Notes: generated by a model from the sequence alone, not told the origin. DNA of 64,000 bases from Closterium sp. Naga37s-1 (GCA_947471745.1 CANJKZ010000010.1:5079001-5143000); one strand, 5' to 3'; counted from the stretch's first letter, positions 1 through 33,292 are shown. Translations and numbers: made by a program.

Positions 1-400
1 CATTTCATGCCTGTCCAAAATCGGTTCAACTTGTGAGGCGCCTCAAAAGTGGAAAGGGAGAGCTGCACGCTACATTCTGACCAGTCACCAGTGCACTCTC
101 ATCTCATGCCCGTTCAAAATTGGTTCAACTTGTGAGGCGCCTCAAAAGTGGAAAGGGAGAGCTGCACTCATGCCGACCAGTCACCAGTGCACTCTCATCT
201 CATGCCTGTCCAAAATTGGTTCAACTTGTGAGGCGCCTCAAAAGTGGAAAGGGAGAGTTGCATGCTACATGCTGACCAGTCACCAGTGCACTCTCATCTC
301 ATGCCTGCCCAGTTGATTCTTCTCAAGTTTTGAGACGTCTCAATACTCAACCTGCGTGGAAAGGGAGAGTTGCATTTTACATGCTGACCATTGCACTCAC
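1..400. repeat. ~97 bp tandem repeat, 3 copies plus a decayed fourth
   Basis: Three near-identical units recur with GAGGCGCCTC cores near 34, 133 and 229 (spacing 99 and 96 bp). Each carries a TGTGAGGCGCCTCAAAAG palindrome followed by a GGAAAGGGAGAG stretch and a CACCAGTGCACTCTCATCTC stretch. A fourth, degenerate unit has GAGACGTCTC near 331. No coding potential is visible. The palindrome is the same one found at repeat junctions elsewhere in the window. Confidence 0.85.
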
Positions 401-474
401 ATGCCTCTCCCTCAAGTTGTTTCGTGTCAAGAACACCCACCCGCCCTCCCTTTGTGGGTGCCCCAGCGTGTATC

Positions 475-640
475 TTAAGGGCGTATCCCAGCCAAGTGTC
501 AAGAGGGCTAGTGTCATGACACCAACTCATTCTCGCACGTCAATTTGTCCAAAAATGACAACATGCCAATTGCATGGGTTCCCGCCTCCTGAGGTTGACA
601 CCAACTCATTCTTGACACTAGCCTGGGATACGCCCTAAGC
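475..640. repeat. Foldback with ~32 bp imperfect inverted arms
   Basis: The stretch 475-506 is the near reverse complement of 609-640, sharing AGGGCGTATCCCAG and AGTGTCAAG in opposite orientation, with a spacer of about 100 bp. A 16 bp direct repeat, GACACCAACTCATTCT, also occurs at 518-533 and 597-612. This looks like a small foldback or MITE-like insertion directly beside the satellite. No target duplication was recognised. Confidence 0.6.
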
Positions 641-647
641 CATAATT

Positions 648-3600
648 CCACCATTCCATGCCATCCTATTCCATCCCATGCCATCCTCTACATGCCATCA
701 CATCCCATGCCATCACATACCATGCCATCACATCCCATGCCATCGCATCCCATTCCATCACATCCCATGCCATCACATGGCATTCCATCACATCCCATGC
801 CATCACATCCCATGCCATCACATCCCATGCCATCACATCCCATGCCATCACATCCCATGCCATCGCATCCCATTCCATCACATCCCATGCCATCACATGG
901 CATTCCATCACATCCCATGCCATCACATCCCATGCCATCACATCCCATGCCATCACATCCCATGCCATCACATCCCATGCCATCACATCCCATGCCATCA
1001 CATCCCATGCCATCACATCCCATGCCATCACATCCCATGCCATCACATCCCATGCCATCACATCCCATGCCATCACATCCCATGCCATCACATGGCATGC
1101 CATCACATGGCATGCCATCACATCCCATGCCATCACATACCATGCCATCACATCCCATGCCATCGCATCCCATTCCATCACATCCCATGCCATCACATGG
1201 CATTCCATCACATCCCATGCCATCACATCCCATGCCATCACATCCCATGCCATCACATCCCATGCCATCACATCCCATGCCATCGCATCCCATTCCATCA
1301 CATCCCATGCCATCACATCCCATTCCATCACATCCCATGCCATCACATCCCATGCCATCACATCCCATGCCATCACATCCCATGCCATCACATCCCATGC
1401 CATCACATCCCATGCCATCACATCCCATGCCATCACATCCCATGCCATCACATCCCATGCCATCACATCCCATGCCATCACATCCCATGCCATCACATCC
1501 CATGCCATCACATCCCATGCCATCACATCCCATGCCATCACATCCCATGCCATCACATCCCATGCCATCACATCCCATGCCATCACATCCCATGCCATCA
1601 CATCCCATGCCATCACATCCCATGCCATCACATCCCATGCCATCACATCCCATGCCATCACATCCCATGCCATCACATCCCATGCCATCACATCCCATGC
1701 CATCACATCCATGCCATCACATCCCATGCCATCACATCCCATGCCATCACATCCCATGCCATCACATCCCATGCCATCACATCCCATGCCATCACATCCC
1801 ATGCCATCACATCCCATGCCATCACATCCCATGCCATCACATCCCATGCCATCACATCCCATGCCATCACATCCCATGCCATCACATCCCATGCCATCAC
1901 ATCCCATGCCATCACATCCCATGCCATCACATCCCATGCCATCACATCCATGCCATCACATCCCATGCCATCACATCCCATGCCATCACATCCCATGCCA
2001 TCACATCCCATGCATCCATCCCATCACATCCATGCCATCACATCCCATGCCATCACATCCCATGCCATCACATCCCATGCCATCACATTGCATTCCATCA
2101 CATCCCATGCCATCACATCCCATGCCATCACATCCCATGCCATCACATCCCATGCCATCACATCCCATGCCATCACATCCCATGCCATCACATCCCATGC
2201 CATCACATCCCATGCCATCACATCCCATGCCATCACATCCCATGCCATCACATCCCATGCCATCACATCCATGCCATCCCATGCCATCACATCCATTCCA
2301 TCACATCCCATGCCATCACATCCCATTCCATCACATCCCATGCCATCACATCCCATGCCATCACATCCCATGCCATCACATCCCATGCCATCACATCCCA
2401 TGCCATCACATCCCATGCCATCACATCCCATGCCATCACATCCCATGCCATCACATCCCATGCCATCACATCCCATGCCATCACATCCCATGCCATCACA
2501 TCCCATGCCATCACATCCCATGCCATCACATCCCATGCCATCACATCCCATGCCATCACATCCCATGCCATCACATCCCATGCCATCACATCCCATTTCC
2601 CATGCCATCACATCCCATGCCATCACATGGCATTCCATCACATCCCATGCCATCACATCCCATGCCATCACATCCCATGCCATCACATCCCATGCCATCA
2701 CATCCCATGCCATCACATCCCATGCCATCACATCCCATGCCATCACATCCCATGCCATCACATCCCATGCCATCACATCCCATGCCATCACATCCCATGC
2801 CATCACATCCCATGCCATCACATCCCATGCCATCACATCCCATGCCATCACATCCCATGCCATCACATCCCATGCCATCACATCCCATGCCATCACATCC
2901 CATGCCATCACATCCCATGCCATCACATCCCATGCCATCACATCCCATGCCATCACATCCCATGCCATCACATCCCATGCCATCACATCCCATGCCATCA
3001 CATCCCATGCCATCACATCCCATGCCATCACATCCCATGCCATCACATCCCATGCCATCACATCCCATGCCATCACATCCCATGCCATCACATCCCATGC
3101 CATCACATCCATGCCATCCCAGCCATCACATCCCATGCCATCACATCCCATGCCATCACATCCCAATGCCATCAGCATCCATGCCATCACATCCATGCAT
3201 CACATCCCATGCCATCACATCCCATGCCATCACATCCCATGCCATCACATCCCATGCCATCAACATCCATGCCATCACATCCCATGCCATCACATCCCAA
3301 TGCCATCACATCCCATGCCATCACATCCCATGCCATCACATCCATGCCATCACATCCCATGCCATCACATCCCATGCCATCACATCCCATGCCATCACAT
3401 CCCATGCCATCACATCCCATGCCATCACATCCCATGCCATCACATCCCATGCCATCACATCCCATGCCATCACATCCCATGCCATCACATCCCATGCCAT
3501 CACATCCCATGCCATCACATCCCATGCCAATCACATCCCATGCCATCACATCCCATGCCATCACATCCCATGCCATCACATCCCATGCCATCACATCCCA

Positions 3601-6600
3601 TGCCATCCACATCCCATGCCATCACATCCCATGCCATCACATCCCATGCCATCACATCCCATGCCATCACATCCCATGCCATCACATCCCATGCCATCAT
3701 CCATGCCATCACATCCCATGCCATCACATCCCATGCCATCACATCCCATGCCATCACATCCCATGCCATCACATGCATTCCATCACATCCCATGCCATCA
3801 CATCCCATGCCATCACATCCCATGCCATCACATCCCATGCCATCACATCCCATGCCATCACATCCCATGCCATCACATCCCATGCCATCACATCCCATGC
3901 CATCACATCCCATGCCATCACATCCCATGCCATCACATCCCATGCCATCACATCCCATGCCATCACATCCCATGCCATCACATCCCATGCCATCACATCC
4001 CATGCCATCACATCCCATGCCATCACATCCCATGCCATCACATCCATGCCATCACATCCCATGCCATCACATCCCATGCCATCACATCCCATGCCATCAC
4101 ATCCCATGCCATCACATCCCATGCCATCACATCCCATGCCATCACATCCCATGCCATCACATCCCATGCCATCCACATCCCATGCCATCACATCCCATGC
4201 CATCACATCCCATGCCATCACATCCCATGCCATCACATCCCATGCCATCACATCCCATGCCATCACATCCCATGCCATCACATCCCATGCCATCACATCC
4301 CATGCCATCACATCCCATGCCATCACATCCCATGCCATCACATCCCATGCCATCACATCCCATGCCATCACATCCCATGCCATCACATCCCATGCCATCA
4401 CATCCCATGCCATCACATCCCATGCCATCACATCCCATGCCATCACATCCCATGCCATCACATCCCATGCCATCACATCCCATGCCATCACATCCCATGC
4501 CATCACATCCCATGCCATCACATCCCATGCCATCACATCCCATGCCATCACATCCCATGCCATCACATCCCATGCCATCACATCCCATGCCATCACATCC
4601 CATGCCATCACATCCCATGCCATCACATCCCATGCCATCACATCCCATGCCATCACATCCCATGCCATCACATCCCATGCCATCACATCCCATGCCATCA
4701 CATCCCATGCCATCACATCCCATGCCATCACATCCCATGCCATCACATCCCATGCCATCACATCCCATGCCATCACATCCCATGCCATCACATCCCATGC
4801 CATCACATCCCATGCCATCACATCCCATGCCATCACATCCATGCCATCACATCCCATGCCATCACATCCCATGCCATCACATCCCATGCCATCACATCCC
4901 ATGCCATCACATCCCATGCCATCACATCCCATGCCATCACATCCCATGCCATCACATCCCATGCCATCACATCCCATGCCATCACATCCCATGCCATCAC
5001 ATCCCATGCCATCACATCCCATGCCATCACATCCCATGCCATCACATCCCATGCCATCACATCCCATGCCATCACATCCCATGCCATCACATCCCATGCC
5101 ATCACATCCCATGCCATCACATCCCATGCCATCACATCCCATGCCATCACATCCCATGCCATCACATCCCATGCCATCACATCCCATGCCATCACATCCC
5201 ATGCCATCACATCCCATGCCATCACATCCCATGCCATCACATCCCATGCCATCACATCCCATGCCATCACATCCCATGCCATCACATCCCATGCCATCAC
5301 ATCCCATGCCATCACATCCCATGCCATCACATCCCATGCCATCACATCCCATGCCATCACATCCCATGCCATCACATCCCATGCCATCACATCCCATGCC
5401 ATCACATCCATGCCATCACATCCATGCCATCACATCCCATGCCATCACATCCCATGCCATCACATGCCATGCCATCACATCCCATGCCATCACATCCCAT
5501 GCCATCACATCCCATGCCATCACATCCCATGCCATCACATCCCATGCCATCACATCCCATGCCATCACATCCCATGCCATCACATCCCATGCCATCACAT
5601 CCATGCCATCACATCCCATGCCATCACATCCCATGCCATCACATCCCATGCCATCACATCCCATGCCATCACATCCCATGCATCCATCCCATCACATCCC
5701 ATGCCATCACATCCCATGCCATCACATCCCATGCCATCACATCCCATGCCATCACATCCCATGCCATCACATCCCATGCCATCACATCCCATGCCATCAC
5801 ATCCCATGCCATCACATCCCATGCCATCACATCCCATGCCATCACATCCCATGCCATCACATCCCATGCCATCACATCCCATGCCATCACATCCCATGCC
5901 ATCACATCCCATGCCATCACATCCCATGCCATCACATCCATGCCATCACATCCCATGCCATCACATCCCATGCCATCACATCCCATGCCATCACATTCCC
6001 ATGCCATCACATCCCATGCCATCACATCCCATGCATCACATCCCATGCCATCATCCCATGCCATCACATCCCATGCCATCACATCCCATGCCATCACATC
6101 CCATGCCATCACATCCCATGCCATCACATCCCATGCCATCACATCCCATGCCATCACATGGCATTCCATCACATCCCATGCCATCACATCCCATGCCATC
6201 ACATCCCATGCCATCACATCCCATGCCATCACATCCCATGCCATCACATCCCATGCCATCACATCCCATGCCATCACATCCCATGCCATCACATCCCATG
6301 CCATCACATCCCATGCCATCACATCCCATGCCATCACATCCCATGCCATCACATCCCATGCCATCACATCCCATGCCATCACATCCCATGCCATCACATC
6401 CCATGCCATCACATCCCATGCCATCACATCCCATGCCATCACATCCCATGCCATCACATCCCATGCCATCACATCCCATGCCATCACATCCCATGCCATC
6501 ACATCCCATGCCATCACATCCCATGCCATCACATCCCATGCCATCACATCCCATGCCATCACATCCCATGCCATCACATCCCATGCCATCACATCCCATG

Positions 6601-9600
6601 CCATCACATCCCATGCCATCACATCCCATGCCATCAATCCATGGCATCCTCATGCATCACATCCCATGCCATCACATCCCATGCCATCACATCCCATGCC
6701 ATCACATCCCATGCCATCACATCCCATGCCATCACATCCCATGCCATCACATCCCATGCCATCACATCCCATGCCATCACATCCCATGCCATCACATCCC
6801 ATGCCATCACATCCCATGCCATCACATCCCATGCCATCACATCCCATGCCATCACATCCCATGCCATCACATCCCATGCCATCACATCCCATGCCATCAC
6901 ATCCCATGCCATCACATCCCATGCCATCACATCCCATGCCATCACATCCCATGCCATCACATCCCATGCCATCACATCCCATGCCATCACATCCCATGCC
7001 ATCACATCCCATGCCATCACATCCCATGCCATCACATCCCATGCCATCACATCCCATGCCATCACATCCCATGCCATCACATCCATGCCATCGCATCCCA
7101 TTCCATCACATCCCATTCCATCACATCCCATGCCATCACATGGCATTCCATCACATCCCATGCCATCACATCCCATGCCATCACATCCCATGCCATCACA
7201 TCCCATGCCATCACATCCCATGCCATCACATCCCATGCCATCACATCCCATGCCATCACATCCCATGCCATCACATCCCATGCCATCACATCCCATGCCA
7301 TCACATCCCATGCCATCACATCCCATGCCATCACATCCCATGCCATCACATCCCATGCCATCACATCCCATGCCATCACATCCCATGCCATCACATCCCA
7401 TGCCATCACATCCCATGCCATCACATCCCATGCCATCACATCCCATGCCATCACATCCCATGCCATCACATCCCATGCCATCACATCCCATGCCATCACA
7501 TCCCATGCCATCACATCCCATGCCATCACATCCCATGCCATCACATGGCATTCATCCCATGCCATCACATCCCATGCCATCACATCCCATGCCATCACAT
7601 CCCATGCCATCACATCCCATGCCATCACATCCCATGCCATCACATCCCATGCCATCACATCCCATGCCATCACATCCCATGCCATCACATCCCATGCCAT
7701 CACATCCCATGCCATCACATCCCATGCCATCACATCCCATGCCATCACATCCCATGCCATCACATCCCATGCCATCACATCCCATGCCATCACATCCCAT
7801 GCCATCACATCCCATGCCATCACATCCCATGCCATCACATCCCATGCCATCACATCCCATGCCATCACATCCCATGCCATCACATCCCATGCCATCACAT
7901 CCCATGCCATCACATCCCATGCCATCACACCCCATGCCATCACATCCCATGCCATCACATCCCATGCCATCACATCCCATGCCATCACATCCCATGCCAT
8001 CACATCCCATGCCATCACATGGCATTCCATCACATCCCATCACATCACATCCCATGCCATCACATCCCATGCCATCACATGGCATTCCATCACATGGCAT
8101 TCCATCACATCCCATGCCATCACATCCCATGCCATCACATCCCATGCCATCACATCCCATGCCATCACATCCCATGCCATCACATCCCATGCCATCACAT
8201 CCCATGCCATCACATCCCATGCCATCACATCCCATGCCATCACATCCCATGCCATCACATCCCATGCCATCACATCCCATGCCATCACATCCCATGCCAT
8301 CACATGGCATTCCATCACATCCCATGCCATCACATCCCATGCCATCACATCCCATGCATCACATCCCATGCCATCACATCCCATGCCATCACATCCCATG
8401 CCATCACATCCCATGCCATCACATCCCATGCCATCACATCCCATGCCATCACATCCCATGCCATCACATCCCATGCCATCACATCCCATGCCATCACATC
8501 CCATGCCATCACATCCCATGCCATCACATCCCATGCCATCGCATCCCATTCCATCACATCCCATGCCATCACATCCCATGCCATCACATGGCATTCCATC
8601 ACATCCCATGCCATCACATCCCATGCCATCACATCCCATGCCATCACATCCCATGCCATCACATCCCATGCCATCACATCCCATGCCATCACATCCCATG
8701 CCATCACATCCATGCCATCACATCCCATGCCATCACATCCCATGCCATCACATCCCATGCCATCACATCCCATGCCATCACATCCCATGCCATCACATCC
8801 CATGCCATCACATCCCATGCCATCACATCCCATGCCATCACATCCCATGCCATCACATCCCATTCCATCACATCCCATGCCATCACATCCCATGCCATCA
8901 CATCCCATGCCATCACATCCCAATGCCATCACATTCCCATGCCATCACATCCCATGCCATCACATCCCATGCCATCACATCCCATGCCATCACATCCCAT
9001 GCCATCACATCCCATGCCATCACATCCCATGCCATCACATCCCATGCCATCACAATCCCATGCCATCACATCCCATGCCAATCACATCCCATGCCATCAC
9101 ATCCATGCCATCACATCCCATGCCATCACATCCCATGCCATCACATCCCATGCATCACATCCCATGCCATCACATCCATGCCATCACATCCCATGCCATC
9201 ACATCCCATGCCATCACATCCCATGCCATCACATCCCATGCCATCACATCCCATGCCATCACATCCCATGCCATCACATCCCATGCCATCACATCCCATG
9301 CCATCACATCCCATGCCATCACATCCCATGCCATCACATCCCATGCCATCACATCCCATGCCATCACATCCCATGCATCACATCCATGCCTCACATCCCA
9401 TGCCATCACATCCCATGCCATCACATCCCATGCCATCACATCCCATGCCATCACATCCCATGCATCACATCCCATGCCATCACATCCCATGCCATCACAT
9501 CCCATGCCATCACATCCCATGCCATCACATCCCATGCCATCACATCCCATGCCATCACATCCCATGCCATCACATCCCATGCCATCACATCCCATGCCAT

Positions 9601-11245
9601 CACATCCCATGCCATCACATCCCATGCCATCACATCCCATGCCATCACATCCCATGCCATCACATCCCATGCCATCACATCCCATGCCATCACATCCCAT
9701 GCCATCACATCCCATGCCATCACATCCCATGCCATCACATCCCATGCCATCACATCCCATGCCATCACATCCCATGCCATCACATCCCATGCCATCACAT
9801 CCCATGCCATCACATCCCATGCATCACATCCCATGCCATCACATCCCATGCCATCACATCCCATGCCATCACATTCCATGCCATCACATCCCATGCATCA
9901 CATCCCATGCCATCACATCCCATGCCATCACATCCCATGCCATCACATCCCATGCCATCACATCCCATGCACTCACATCCCATGCCATCACATCCCATGC
10001 CATCACATCCCATGCCATCACATCCCATGCCATCACATCCCATGCCATCACATCCCATGCCATCACATCCCATGCCATCACATCCCATGCCATCACATCC
10101 CATTCCATCACATCCCATGCCATCACATCCCATGCCATCACATCCCATGCCATGCCATCACATCCATGCCATCACCATTCCATCACATCCCATGCCATCA
10201 CATCCCATGCCATCACATCCCATGCCATCACATCCCATGCCATCACATCCCATGCCATCACATCCCATGCCATCACATCCCATGCCATCACATCCCATGC
10301 CATCACATCCCATGCCATCACATCCCATGCCATCACATCCCATGCCATCACATCCCATGCCATCACATCCCATGCCATCACATCCCATGCCATCACATCC
10401 CATGCCATCACATCCCATGCCATCACATCCATGCCATCACATCCCATGCCATCACATCCCATCCATCACATCCCATGCCATCACATCCCATGCCATCACA
10501 TCCCATGCCATCACATCCCATGCCATCACATCCCATGCCATCACATCCCATGCCATCACATCCCATGCCATCACATCCCATGCCATCACATCCCATGCCA
10601 TCACATCCCATGCCATCACATCCCATGCCATCACATCCCATGCCATCACATCCCATGCCATCACATCCCATGCCATCACATCCCATGCCATCACATCCCA
10701 TGCCATCACATCCCATGCCATCACATCCCATGCCATCACATCCCATGCCATCACATCCCATGCCATCACATCCCATGCCATCACATCCCATGCCATCACA
10801 TCCCATGCCATCACATCCCATGCCATCACATCCCATGCCATCACATCCCATGCCATCACATCCCATGCCATCACATCCCATGCCATCACATCCCATGCCA
10901 TCACATCCCATGCCATCACATCCCATTCCATCACATCCCATGCCATCACATCCCATGCCATCACATCCCATGCCATCACATCCCATGCCATCACATCCCA
11001 TGCCATCACATCCCATGCCATCACATCCCATGCCATCACATCCCATGCCATCACATCCCATGCCATCACATCCCATGCCATCACATCCCATGCCATCACA
11101 TCCCATGCCATCACATCCCATGCCATCACATCCCATGCCATCACATCCCATTCCATCACATCCCATGCCATCACATCCCATGCCATCACATCCCATGCCA
11201 TCACATCCCATGCCATCACATCCCATGCCATCACATCCCATGCTT
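648..11245. repeat. 10.6 kb satellite, 15 bp unit CATCACATCCCATGC
   Basis: About 700 tandem copies of CATCACATCCCATGC run almost without break. The strand is strongly asymmetric: C-rich with one G per unit. Scattered single-base gains and losses shift the phase, for example near 1709, 3530 and 9050. Variants with CATGGCATTCC or CATCGCATCCCATTCC cluster at the 5' end (about 740-1330) and at 7085-8600. Because 15 is divisible by 3, all three forward and two of three reverse frames stay open, giving pentapeptide readings such as MPSHP, SHAIT and GCDGM. These are not treated as genes. The array ends about 100 bp before the first recognisable ABCC exon, so it lies in an intron or marks the broken 5' edge of that gene. 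Confidence 0.97.
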
Positions 11246-11345
11246 GCAATCCCTGCACGATGTATCCGTTGCTACCCATCCCTACGTCATTTCCTCCCGG
11301 CCTTCTCCCATCCCCATCCCCATTCACATCCCACCACCCCATCAG

Positions 11346-30246
<18,901 letters not shown>

Positions 30247-30335
30247 CTCTGTGAGGGAGAGTGACTGGTGCACGGTGTGTGCCCGGAGGCCAAGTGGTGT
30301 GAGTCCAGCCGAGCCACTGCTGCATGGTCTACGGG

Positions 30336-30366
<31 letters not shown>

Positions 30367-30767
30367 GGGGGGAGGGGGGGGTCCCCCCCTGTGTGGCGTG
30401 GTCTGCCTGCTCCACTCCACACAGCCCGGTGGTGGCACATGGGTGTGCCTGCCTGGTAGCTACTGGGGAGGAGACGGCGGGAGCAAGGAAGGTGTTACTG
30501 GGAGGAGGGAGGGGTTGCTGCACTGTGCATGGGGGCAGAGTGGTGTGTGTGAGTCGAGTTAGCGGTACCATGAGTGGCGGTGCGTGTCGCGCAGACATCA
30601 CCTCTTTTTCCGAGATTGGCACGAATTTGGACAATCGGAACACGGGGTTCTTGGGAACCAGCCTCATCTAATACAACAGCTCCTCATCAACTTGTCTACA
30701 AATCAGACAAACAAACTACGGTAGTGGTGGGACATTCTTTTCCCAGACTATTTACCTAAGTTTCATC
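30247..30767. other. ABCC 3' untranslated region with poly-G tract
   Basis: No gene is seen. A G-rich tract of about 20-24 G with neighbouring G-runs lies at 30346-30388, followed by CCCCCC. From about 30590 the sequence is related to 40285-40440, downstream of the second copy of the last ABCC exon, which supports a duplicated 3' UTR and intergenic segment. Confidence 0.6.
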
Positions 30768-30842
30768 TCATGCAGCGGCTGCAGCATTGAGCAGAGTACT
30801 GTTGGCATCCCTGCTCCATGCCCAGAATAACCATCCTCGATA
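30768..30842 (-). pseudogene. Relic of a chitinase 3' end
   Basis: On the minus strand this matches the last codons of the chitinase genes (the LLNAAAA segment) plus the stop region. Compare GCGGCTGCAGCATTGAGCAG here with the same words at 61505-61525. It is only about 75 bp, with several changes, and lies downstream of chitinase A's own stop codon. It is a truncated fourth chitinase copy. Confidence 0.65.
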
Positions 30843-30998
30843 TATGGAAGCGGCTGCATGTACGGTAATAGCTCGCTTAAGAGTAAAACACTGACACATC
30901 CACCTTCAAACTCAAAACAACCCATCTACACTTGAAACCAAATAACAAGCTAAGGCTCGTCTATACTTGTCTCATACTGTCTGACTGTAGGGTTCAAA

Positions 30999-33021
30999 TC
31001 AAGAGGCAGCTATTGCAGCATTGAGCAGAGCATTGTTGGCATCCTCACCCCATACACTGAAGTACCACCCTCCATAGCCTTGCGCCTTGGCAAACTGAAC
31101 CTTGGTGGTGATGGTGGAAGGGTCGTCGTAACAAACCCAATGGTCACCCTTCACTGCATACATAGAGGATGTTGGGGCGTCGAGCGTAGCTGTGTAACCT
31201 CCTGTGGTTACCAGCTGATCGATTTTCTTGTAAGAGAGGGTAAAAACCTTTTTGTTGGTGGGGTGGAGGGGGAATATGCAGGACAAGGGAGAGAGTGATG
31301 AGAGGTTGGTTGAAGCTACTTGCAAAGGCGCCATAAGAAAGGTATAAGTGACACTCCAAAAGTGTGCTAGGAAGGAAAAAAAAAACACAAGAGGCTGTGA
31401 ATATGTGTGTGAGAGAGAGAGAAGCATAAAGCAGAGTAGAAAATGAGAGAAGAGAAAAAATAAAGAAGAGAGCTAACCTGACGATTCCCGTAGGTCGGAG
31501 CTCCAACCCCAGTGCTGTTTGTCGAGGCAAGCCTCCAGGCCCAGCCGTACATCGCCAAGCCTACCATGGCCTTGCTTGGGGCCAAGCCTTGGGACACCCA
31601 TGCAGCCATGGCGCCCTTGATGCTCAGGTGAGGGTTGCTCACGTCCTCCAGTGCTGTGTGCATGCGGGTCGTGGGGGTCTCCGAATCCACAATTAAATCG
31701 TAAGTCTTAACATTAACAAAGTCCAGTGTTTTGTTAAGTGTCGGGACATCGTAGGGCTGAGTGATATTTGGCTCGTATGCAGAGAGCAACGCAGAAAGCA
31801 GAAGCTTCGCTTTCCCGGAAGCGGCAGCTTCGGATTCGATCGCCGCCCGGAAATCCGTGACCAGGGCGGAAAAGAAGGTGGTGTTGCCCCTTAAGTACTC
31901 ATAGACGATATCCAGACCGTCAAAGTTGTACGTGCGGGCGAGGGCGATCGCGGATTGGATGAAGACAGAGCGGGAGGACGGAGAGGAGGTGGTGTTTTCG
32001 ATATCGGTGAAGTATCCGTAATAGCTGCCGATGGAAAGGAGAGTTTTAATGGCGGGATTGGCGGTCTTTAGAGCAGAGTTGAAGCGCAGATAGAGGCCCT
32101 CGTTGACGTCAATTGCTGGGATGTAGGGGACGACCTGTTGAGAGGTGAAGGGAGACAAGGTAAGGGGTCAGGGGTGAAAAGGGGTGAACAGGGGTGGCGG
32201 CATTGAAGGCAAAGACCCTGGGTGACGTCCACTGCTGGGTAGGAAAAGCGAAGCATCCAAAAATCCACTACCGCGACTGTGAAAAAGAAGAGTTATATGG
32301 AGCAGATGACCCGATAGAGCATGGCATACGCACTCACACCTCCTGTGCGTTGTGAGTGGTGGCCTACCTTGTGTGTGGTGGGGTCGATGGAAGCACAGGA
32401 GTAGAAGACATGCGTGAGGTTGGCAGCAGGGATGAGGGATGGGTCCATGCCCCTGAAGTTGAGGAAATACGCCATGCGCTTCAGCCCAGTAGACGGAGGA
32501 GGGGAGGCGGTTGGGGGGGAAGCGGAGCCGGTTGGGGGGGGTGCGGGGCTGGTTGGGAGGGGAGCGGAGCCAGTTGGGGGGGGAGCGGAGCCAGTTGGGG
32601 GGGGAACGGAGCTGGTTGGGGGGGGAGTGGAGTCGGTTGGGGGGGGAGCGGAGCCGGTTGGGGGGGGAGCGGAGCCGGTTGGGGGCGGAGGTGAGGCGGA
32701 CGGGACCGGCGGAGAAGCGGAAGGAGGAGAAGGGGAGGGGGATGGCGGAGGAGGAGAGGGGGAAGGGGATGTGGTGGGAGGCGGAGTGGGCGAGGAGGCG
32801 GAACCGGAGCACTGGGACTGGCAGCCTGCGCCGCAGTGATCGGCGGTGGAGCCACACCAGCCCCACTTGCTGCAGCAGAGGTTGTTGGCGCACGGCGCGG
32901 AGGCGGAGCACGTATCCTCTGCGCGCGCGCGGAGGGGGAGGTGCGCCGACGAGAGCAGCACCAGCGCGAGCAGGAGGAGGAGGAGGGGAGACCGCGGCAG
33001 CGAAGGTACTATAATCGCCAT
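30999..33021 (-). CDS. Chitinase A: hevein (CBM18) plus GH18 class V-like, catalytic motif altered
   Basis: Three exons: 33021-32368, 32134-31478 and 31247-30999, giving 519 codons before TGA with both introns in phase 0. Exon 1 encodes a signal peptide ([19 protein letters not shown], cleavage near residue 34), a hevein-type chitin-binding domain with eight cysteines (from CSASAPC to CQSQC), a Pro/Ser/Thr-rich linker of about 105 residues, and the first GH18 strand ([10 protein letters not shown]). Exon 2 carries the GH18 core, but the DxxDxDxE active-site motif reads DGLDIVYE: the third aspartate is valine and the usual W and P are Y and L. The later MTYD element is KTYD. The last exon uses an AAAAAG acceptor where its paralogues have CAACAG. 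It is secreted, and probably a chitin-binding protein with little or no hydrolysis, or a decaying gene. Confidence 0.88.
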
Positions 33022-33292
33022 GATCGGCCGGGTTGAGCCGACTTGCAAGGCTGCTGATGATCAGGGTGAGGGGAGTGACCGTGGGCGACGGCTTATGAGG
33101 CGCAGAACGGATGGATGAGATTCGCCTCTGAGAATCACGAGTGGCTAGATCAGAATGGCGTCGGAAACGCGGTGCTGGTCGGTGAAGATCGGCGGGGAGA
33201 GAGGTGAGGCTGCTGCTGGGATGGTTGAGTTGAAATGCGGAGACTGGTTTGAGTGATGGCGTCTGGTGAGAAGTGACGGGGCATGGATCTGC

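Noticed and set aside
648..11245. CRISPR-like array
   Set aside because: There are no unique spacers: units are contiguous 15 bp repeats in a eukaryotic nuclear sequence.
32356..33118. Plus-strand Gly-rich frames over chitinase A exon 1
   Set aside because: They are antisense to the Pro-rich linker of chitinase A. The minus strand has signal peptide, hevein cysteines and splice sites.
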